A stretch of 5,946 nt of DNA. It comes from Verrucomicrobiota bacterium. GTDB taxonomy: Bacteria; Verrucomicrobiota; Verrucomicrobiia; Verrucomicrobiales; Verrucomicrobiaceae. Below are positions 1 to 5,946 of the stretch, in pieces. A program made the translations under genes and the position numbers. The number at the start of each line of letters is the position of its first letter. Within the stretch, counting starts at the first letter, position 1. The notes under the pieces are model-generated. The model ran no database searches. It was not told the origin of the DNA and was given only the letters and a program-made list of their open reading frames with translations. Location of the stretch: assembly GCA_021413535.1 (NCBI GenBank), contig JAIOQF010000366.1:1-5946 (forward strand), given 5' to 3'.

Positions 1-551
1 TGAGTCGCTTGATCCACAATGTGCTCACGTTTGGCCGGCAGCAACGCGACCAGCTTACGGTTCATCCACGCGCGGCATCGCTCGATGAAGTGACGCAACG
101 CGTCGCTGGCGTCTGGCGACCGGGATTGGAGGCGAGGGGGTTCACTGTCGAATGCTCGTTGCATACGCCTCATATTTTCAAATTCGATCCAGATGCCGTG
201 GAGCAGATTATTGGCAATCTTCTCTCCAATGTGGAGAAGTATGCCGAGAGCGGGCACTTCGTAAGTATTGCGACGCAGACGGACGATAAGAATGCGCGTT
301 TGACCATCGAAGATCATGGTCCGGGCATTCCGGCGCGGATGCGCGCGAACGTGTTCGCTCCGTTCGTGCGAGTGCGGAATGATGTGACCGAAGGGGTGAG
401 CGGCACGGGCATCGGGCTGTCGATTTCACGAAACCTCGCGGAACTGCACGGCGGATCGCTTTCGCTCGAAAATGTAGCGGGCGGCGGATCACGCTTCGTG
501 CTCACATTGCCATTTAAACAAGATGTCGGCGGAGGGCCGCCGACCCAATGA
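1..551 (+). CDS. Sensor histidine kinase, C-terminal part (5' end cut by window)
   Basis: This is the C-terminal end of a two-component sensor kinase, which autophosphorylates a histidine from ATP and passes the phosphate to a partner regulator. The reading frame is open from base 3 and has no start in the window; the TTG at 9 is internal. The first residues (SRLIHNVLTFGR) match the second helix of a dimerisation/phosphoacceptor (HisKA) domain, so the phospho-histidine and any sensor or membrane part lie upstream, off the window. The HATPase_c domain follows with all its boxes: N-box NLLSNVEKYA (216-245), G1 box DHGPGIP (312-332), F-box FAPFVR near 354, and G2 box GTGIGLSI (402-425). The protein ends with a short Gly/Pro tail. 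Its stop codon overlaps the start of the response regulator gene (ATGA), so the two are almost certainly co-transcribed cognate partners. The signal sensed cannot be told from this part. Confidence 0.93.
   Translation, partial: SRLIHNVLTFGRQQRDQLTVHPRAASLDEVTQRVAGVWRPGLEARGFTVECSLHTPHIFKFDPDAVEQIIGNLLSNVEKYAESGHFVSIATQTDDKNARLTIEDHGPGIPARMRANVFAPFVRVRNDVTEGVSGTGIGLSISRNLAELHGGSLSLENVAGGGSRFVLTLPFKQDVGGGPPTQ
525..544 (+). promoter_or_regulatory. Hairpin over the kinase/regulator junction
   Basis: GTCGGCGG (525-532) and CCGCCGAC (537-544) form a perfect 8-bp, very GC-rich stem with an AGGG loop, ending 3 bases before the regulator's ATG at 548. The only SD-like sequence for that start, GGAGG at 531-535, lies in the stem top and loop. 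By inference, the hairpin would limit free ribosome entry, and translation of the kinase through it would open the site, coupling the two genes. It also encodes the Gly-Pro tail of the kinase, so chance is possible. Confidence 0.45.
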
Positions 552-1240
552 TCATGAAAATACTCGTTGCTGAAGATGATGAACACACGCGGGCGGCGCT
601 TTGCGAAGTGCTGTGCTCCGAGGGATTTCAGACGATCGCCGCCGCCGATGGGCGCGCTGCGCTCACTCTTTTTGAGAAGCATAGCCCGGACTTCGTGTGT
701 CTCGATGTGATGATGCCGCAGATGGACGGTTACGAAGTGTGCCGACGCATCCGCCAGCGTAACGAAACTGTTCCGATTCTTTTTCTCACGGCGAAGTCAG
801 AAGAGATCGACAAAGTGCTGGGCCTCGAACTTGGCGCGGACGACTACATGGCCAAGCCATTCGGCGTGCGCGAAATTCTAGCACGCATTCGTGCCATCAC
901 CCGGCGCACGGGACTGCTGAAAAAGACAGGCGGTTTCGAGGAGGAGTTCATGCTGGGCGATTTGCGCGTGGTGCCGGCGGAATTGCGGGCGTATCGCGCT
1001 GCGAATGAGATTGCGCTGAGTTTGCGCGACGTAAAAATCCTCCGCCTGTTTCATGAGCGTCGCGGAAAGGTGGTGGATCGTGATATGCTGACGGACGTGG
1101 CGTGGGGCGCGGATTTTTTTCCTGAGAGCCGCGCGGTGGATCAGCAGGTCTCGCAGTTGCGCAAGCGCATTGAGTTGGATCCGGTGTCGCCGAAGATTAT
1201 TCGCACGGTGCACGGCGCAGGCTATCGCTATGAAGGCTGA
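548..1240 (+). CDS. OmpR/PhoB-family response regulator, DNA-binding
   Basis: This 230-residue protein is a transcription regulator switched by phosphorylation, presumably from the kinase encoded just upstream. The receiver domain (about residues 3-118) has every key residue: acidic pair D10-D11, phospho-acceptor D53 in LDVMMP, T81 in FLTAK, and K103 in AKPF. The C-terminal winged-helix domain (Trans_reg_C, about 135-229) ends in the typical VSQLRKRIE recognition-helix region and the closing IRTVHGAGYRYEG. The length is normal for the family. The start at 548 (ATGATCATG) overlaps the kinase stop by 4 bases and has GGAGG 12 bases upstream. A second ATG at 554 (MKILVAEDD) would also fit the family and cannot be excluded. 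Target genes are unknown. The neighbouring genes are not obvious targets, because the next one is convergent and the gcv operon has its own upstream region. Confidence 0.95.
   Translation: MIMKILVAEDDEHTRAALCEVLCSEGFQTIAAADGRAALTLFEKHSPDFVCLDVMMPQMDGYEVCRRIRQRNETVPILFLTAKSEEIDKVLGLELGADDYMAKPFGVREILARIRAITRRTGLLKKTGGFEEEFMLGDLRVVPAELRAYRAANEIALSLRDVKILRLFHERRGKVVDRDMLTDVAWGADFFPESRAVDQQVSQLRKRIELDPVSPKIIRTVHGAGYRYEG
939..952 (+). promoter_or_regulatory. Strong internal SD and in-frame ATG at the domain linker
   Basis: AGGAGG (939-944) lies 5 bases before an in-frame ATG at 950 (Met135 of the response regulator), exactly at the linker between the receiver and DNA-binding domains. It is the best Shine-Dalgarno match I see in the window. 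Use of this start would give a 96-residue free winged-helix domain. The SD arises from a run of GAG glutamate codons, so it may be a coding by-product. Functional use is inference only. Confidence 0.3.
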
Positions 1241-1263
1241 GCGGCACAGGCTTTATGTGCCGC
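1241..1263. terminator. Stem-loop between convergent genes, possible two-way terminator
   Basis: GCGGCACA (1241-1248) pairs perfectly with TGTGCCGC (1256-1263) around a 7-base loop. The structure fills almost all of the gap between the regulator's stop (1238-1240) and the stop of the minus-strand gene (1270-1272). Its placement fits a terminator shared by both genes. There is no T-tract on either side, so it is not a canonical intrinsic terminator. It could instead act as an mRNA 3'-end stabiliser. Confidence 0.5.
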
Positions 1264-1269
1264 GCAAAT

Positions 1270-2133
1270 CTACGCCTGCTGCTTCGGCTTGCAGATGCTG
1301 CAATATTCTTCGCCGTCGGCTGTGACGCGAAATTCAAGGGTGGTGTCGTCGATTTCCGTTTTGCTGCAGATGGCGCATTTATGGAAGTATGAACCAGAAG
1401 GCGCTTGCGTTGATTCGAAACGTGAGCGGCGGGCTGCCACCTTGGCCCGCTGGGTGAAGTTGCGCCAGAATGTGGGGCCGCAGGCGATGAAGAAGTTCAG
1501 AAAGCTGAAAAGCATCGGCACGCGGAGCGGTTCGGTATCGATGAAATCCAGCAGCAGTTTGGCACCGCCGAGCATGGCGATGTATTTTACTTTGAGCGGG
1601 AGAATGAAGAACAGGAGCAGTTCGTAATTAGGTGCCACGCAGGCAAACGCGAAGAAGATGCCCATGCTAAACCAGAGGGAACACATTACGCCCACGTCGG
1701 GTGCGCTGCGGAGTTGCTCAATGAGAGCACTGCCCAGACCCTGAGCCCCGCCAGAATTGCGGAGGAGATCATCAATGCTCCATTGCTGCTGAAGCAGCAC
1801 TCCCGTTGCGGCGAATACGATGCCGCCGAGCACATACAGGTTCACTCGGAACGCGCCCCAAGTTTCTTCGAGCGTTCGACCGACGGTGAGCAGAAGCATC
1901 ACGGCAATAATCATCCAGACGGGATGAGAGTGACCCGGAAGAAAGATGAACGTCACCAGACGCCACACTTCGCCGCGCAAAACCATGGCTTTGTTCAGCA
2001 TCAGTGATTGAAGGAAGTCCGGCTGAAACTGCGAGAGGATCCACACCGTCACCTGTAATCCGGCGATGATGTTGATCAGTCCCGGAATGGCATAACGACC
2101 GAATTTGTGTTCCAGCGTGTTGATCAATGGCAT
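1270..2133 (-). CDS. Rhomboid-like membrane protein (likely pseudoprotease) with C-terminal zinc ribbon
   Basis: This is a 287-residue integral membrane protein of unknown function. About six hydrophobic segments are visible, near residues 16-36, 72-85, 97-115, 147-167, 171-195 and 205-222. The loop motif GEVWRLVTFIF (54-64) is the Trp-Arg signature seen in rhomboid-fold proteins. The segment S156-M-G-I-F-F-A-F followed by APNYELLLFF resembles the rhomboid serine helix, but the GxSG motif has become WFSM. No histidine lies in any later membrane helix; the only histidines are at 9, 68, 70 and 251. Proteolysis is therefore unlikely, which is inference. The soluble tail has a basic stretch (about 224-238) and then C253-x2-C256 and C278-x2-C281, a zinc-ribbon-like four-Cys site. 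The ATG at 2133 fits the start of the hydrophobic core, but no clear Shine-Dalgarno precedes it. The gene stands alone, convergent to the regulator and divergent from gcvT. The family assignment is moderate; the frame and membrane nature are firm. Confidence 0.85.
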   Translation of the reverse strand: MPLINTLEHKFGRYAIPGLINIIAGLQVTVWILSQFQPDFLQSLMLNKAMVLRGEVWRLVTFIFLPGHSHPVWMIIAVMLLLTVGRTLEETWGAFRVNLYVLGGIVFAATGVLLQQQWSIDDLLRNSGGAQGLGSALIEQLRSAPDVGVMCSLWFSMGIFFAFACVAPNYELLLFFILPLKVKYIAMLGGAKLLLDFIDTEPLRVPMLFSFLNFFIACGPTFWRNFTQRAKVAARRSRFESTQAPSGSYFHKCAICSKTEIDDTTLEFRVTADGEEYCSICKPKQQA

Positions 2134-2239
2134 GGGCGGAATTCTTGCGCAGGGCCGGATGATTCGCCAGCGGGTAATCGTGATTTAATGACTCGTCATG
2201 GTTTGTGTTAGCTCTACGCGCACCATTAGGGCGGCGTCC

Positions 2240-2245
2240 ATTATA
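2240..2245 (-). promoter_or_regulatory. Possible -10 element for the rhomboid-like gene
   Basis: Read on the minus strand this is a perfect TATAAT in a GC-rich surrounding, about 100 bases upstream of the ATG at 2133. No good -35 hexamer lies 16-18 bases upstream and there is no TGn extension, so support is limited to the -10 match and its position in the divergent intergenic region. Confidence 0.35.
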
Positions 2246-2268
2246 TTGGAAATCCCGCCGCCGGGTGA

Positions 2269-2297
2269 TTGACAATCGGGCGCGCTTCGCCACATTC
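2269..2297 (+). promoter_or_regulatory. Possible promoter of the gcvTHP operon
   Basis: A perfect TTGACA (2269-2274) is followed after 16 bases by CACATT (2291-2296), which matches only three of six -10 positions. The -35 hexamer sits inside a palindrome, GATTG-A-CAATC (2267-2277), that could be an operator. If this promoter is used, transcription would begin only a few bases before the gcvT ATG at 2306, giving an almost leaderless mRNA. That would fit the absence of a Shine-Dalgarno there. The weak -10 keeps confidence low. Confidence 0.3.
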
Positions 2298-2305
2298 GCC
2301 GTCCC

Positions 2306-3418
2306 ATGTCAGAAAGTTCGCCGATGAAACGCAGCCCGTTGCACGAGGCCCACATGGCGCTGGGCGCGCGTCTGGTGCCGTTCGCGGGCTGGGAGATGCC
2401 GGTGCAATACAAGGGCATCGTGGACGAACACAAAGCGGTCCGAGCCAGTGTCGGCGTGTTTGACATCTCGCATATGGGCCAGTTTCTCGTGGAAGGCCGG
2501 GATGCGGAAACATTTCTGAACCGGATGCTGACTAATAATATCAGCAAGCTGGCGCCCGGCCAGGGGCAATACACGTTGCTGCTGAACGAACGCGGCGGGG
2601 TGATCGATGATCTCATCGCGTATCGACTGAGCGAACGGGAGTTCTTCCTCGTAGTAAACGCCTCGATGATTGATGTCGACTATGCGTGGTTGCAAAAATA
2701 CATCGGCGACACTGAAGTGCGACTGGTGGACATCAGCGCCCAGACCGGCGGACTAGCAATTCAGGGGCCGAAGAGCCGCGAGGTTCTGCGAGCCGTGCTG
2801 GGCGCTGACGCAGTGTATCCTGAGCGCAATACCATCCTTCTCAGCACCAGCGGCGAAGGTGTGCTCTACCTCTGCGGCACTGGCTACACGGGTGAAGAGG
2901 GTTTTGAATTCTTCGCGCCTGCGGAGACGACCACAGCTTGGTTTGAGAAATTCGTGAGCGCGGCGCAGGAGCAGGGTGGAATGCCGGTGGGCTTGGGCGC
3001 GCGCGATACTTTGCGATTGGAGATGGGTTATCCGCTGAATGGAAATGATCTGTCGCCAGAAAAGACGCCGCTGGAAGCCGGGCTTGGATTTTTTGTGGAT
3101 TTCGACAAGGGCGAATTCATTGGGCGAGAAGTGCTGGTGAAGCAAAAGTCCGAAGGCGTGGTGGCGAAGCTTACTGGATTTCGCATGACTGCGCCGAGCC
3201 CGCCGCCGCGCGCGCATTATCCAGTTTGCATCAACGGAGAAGTCATCGGCGAGACTTGCAGCGGTGGCTTGTCGCCCAGTCTTGCTCAAGGCATCGGCAT
3301 GGCTTATCTGCCTCTGGCTTTTTCCAAGCCCGGATGCGCTCTTGAGATCGTAATTCGTGACAAGCGATATCCTGCCGAGACTGTTAAAAAACCATTCTAC
3401 CGCAAACCCAGCCACTGA
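2306..3418 (+). CDS. gcvT: Glycine cleavage system T protein (aminomethyltransferase)
   Basis: GcvT takes the aminomethyl group from the lipoyl arm of GcvH, moves the one-carbon unit to tetrahydrofolate to make 5,10-methylene-THF, and releases ammonia. It acts in the cytoplasm as part of the glycine cleavage system. The 370 residues are the usual length. Visible family motifs are VPFAGWEMPVQY (24-35), FDISHMGQ (52-59), the GGVIDDL segment with the conserved Asp pair D101-D102, GYTGEEGFE (193-201), and LGARDTLRLEMGYPLNGND (230-248). The C-terminal barrel domain covers roughly 280-365. The first ATG (2306) has no Shine-Dalgarno. A second ATG at 2324, giving MKRSPLHE, has AGAAAG upstream and also fits the family, so the true start could be six codons later. 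It is the first gene of a tight gcvT-gcvH-gcvP operon, with gcvH starting one base after its stop. Confidence 0.97.
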   Translation: MSESSPMKRSPLHEAHMALGARLVPFAGWEMPVQYKGIVDEHKAVRASVGVFDISHMGQFLVEGRDAETFLNRMLTNNISKLAPGQGQYTLLLNERGGVIDDLIAYRLSEREFFLVVNASMIDVDYAWLQKYIGDTEVRLVDISAQTGGLAIQGPKSREVLRAVLGADAVYPERNTILLSTSGEGVLYLCGTGYTGEEGFEFFAPAETTTAWFEKFVSAAQEQGGMPVGLGARDTLRLEMGYPLNGNDLSPEKTPLEAGLGFFVDFDKGEFIGREVLVKQKSEGVVAKLTGFRMTAPSPPPRAHYPVCINGEVIGETCSGGLSPSLAQGIGMAYLPLAFSKPGCALEIVIRDKRYPAETVKKPFYRKPSH

Positions 3419-3419
3419 T

Positions 3420-3794
3420 ATGAGCAACGTTCCCGACCATCTCCGCTACCGCGACTCCCACGAGTGGTTCGATCCCCAGACCGGCGCTGTCGGCATCACT
3501 GACCACGCGCAGCACGAATTGACCGATGTGGTATTTGTCGAGCCTCCGAAGGTCGCTGCCTTGGTGAATGCTGGAGATCAAGTCGCCGTTGTGGAGTCTG
3601 TGAAGGCTGCGAGTGACATTTATTCGCCGGTCAGCGGCGAAATCATTGAGATCAATGACGATCTCGCCAGCGAGCCCGCACTGATCAATACCGACCCGTT
3701 CGGCCGGGGTTGGATTTTCAAAATCAAGATCAGCAACACTGCAGAACTCGACGGACTGATGGACGCCGCCGCGTATCGCCAGCACATCGCCTGA
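3420..3794 (+). CDS. gcvH: Glycine cleavage system H protein (lipoyl carrier)
   Basis: GcvH is the small shuttle protein whose lipoyl arm carries the aminomethyl group from the P protein to the T protein and is reoxidised by the L protein. The 124-residue length is typical. It opens with the family's LRYRDSHEWF (8-17), followed by VGITDHAQHEL (24-34). The lipoylated lysine is K62 in VVESVKAASDIYSP. The downstream segment ALINTDPFGRGWIFKIKI also fits. The ATG at 3420 is chosen because it begins the conserved domain one base after the gcvT stop. An in-frame upstream start at 3357 would only add residues overlapping gcvT. No Shine-Dalgarno is seen, so translation probably depends on ribosomes finishing gcvT (inference). 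The usual VELPEVG stretch reads VEPPKVA here, a minor variation. Lipoylation enzymes are not encoded nearby. Confidence 0.96.
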   Translation: MSNVPDHLRYRDSHEWFDPQTGAVGITDHAQHELTDVVFVEPPKVAALVNAGDQVAVVESVKAASDIYSPVSGEIIEINDDLASEPALINTDPFGRGWIFKIKISNTAELDGLMDAAAYRQHIA

Positions 3795-3814
3795 TTCGCA
3801 GCACCGACAAAGCA

Positions 3815-5946
<2,132 letters not shown>

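Noticed and set aside
9..11. TTG at 9 as the true start of the histidine kinase
   Set aside because: The sequence before and after it reads as the middle of a HisKA helix, and the frame is open to the window edge, so the gene begins upstream.
2134..2305. Glycine riboswitch upstream of gcvT
   Set aside because: Glycine riboswitches often precede gcv operons, but I see none of the conserved aptamer core sequences in these 172 bases, and no terminator or SD-hiding hairpin beside the gcvT start.
3357..3419. Upstream in-frame start extending gcvH by 21 residues
   Set aside because: The extension lies wholly inside the end of gcvT and its immediate gap and adds residues not typical of GcvH; the ATG at 3420 begins the conserved domain.
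2753..3427. A 224-codon minus-strand open frame opposite gcvT
   Set aside because: It is a shadow of gcvT with an unnatural Arg/His/Ser-rich composition and no domain; gcvT itself is certain.

Overview
The window looks like ordinary bacterial chromosome of moderate to high GC, densely coded, with few Shine-Dalgarno sequences. It holds five genes, two of them cut by the window edges. The best guess for the source is a Verrucomicrobiota-like (or other PVC-group or soil) bacterium. This is an inference from the weak ribosome-binding sites, the gene mix and the rhomboid-like/zinc-ribbon protein; no marker in the window proves it.

Left part (1-1240, + strand): the 3' end of a sensor histidine kinase gene, with its ATP-binding domain intact, overlaps by 4 bases an OmpR-type response regulator gene. 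Together they form a classical two-component pair. A perfect 8-bp hairpin sits over the junction. A short stem-loop (1241-1263) lies exactly between the regulator and the convergent next gene and may end transcription from both sides.

Middle (1270-2133, - strand): a six-helix membrane protein of the rhomboid-like fold. It has lost the catalytic His and the GxSG context, and it carries a four-cysteine zinc ribbon at its C-terminus. Its function is unknown.

Divergent intergenic region (2134-2305): a perfect TATAAT faces the membrane-protein gene. A perfect TTGACA inside a small palindrome faces the glycine cleavage operon.

Right part (2306-5946, + strand): gcvT, gcvH and gcvP in the order T-H-P, with gaps of 1 and 20 bases. 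They encode the aminomethyltransferase, the lipoyl carrier and the PLP-dependent glycine decarboxylase of the glycine cleavage system. gcvP runs off the right edge at about residue 710, just past its PLP-binding lysine. The three proteins break glycine down to CO2, ammonia and a methylene group on tetrahydrofolate. The dihydrolipoyl dehydrogenase (L protein) and lipoylation enzymes they need are not in the window.

I see no mobile element, CRISPR array, tRNA, rRNA or clear new multi-gene system. The more unusual points are local: the junction hairpin, a strong internal start site between the regulator's two domains, the pseudoprotease/zinc-ribbon architecture, and a degenerate 7-bp repeat inside gcvP.
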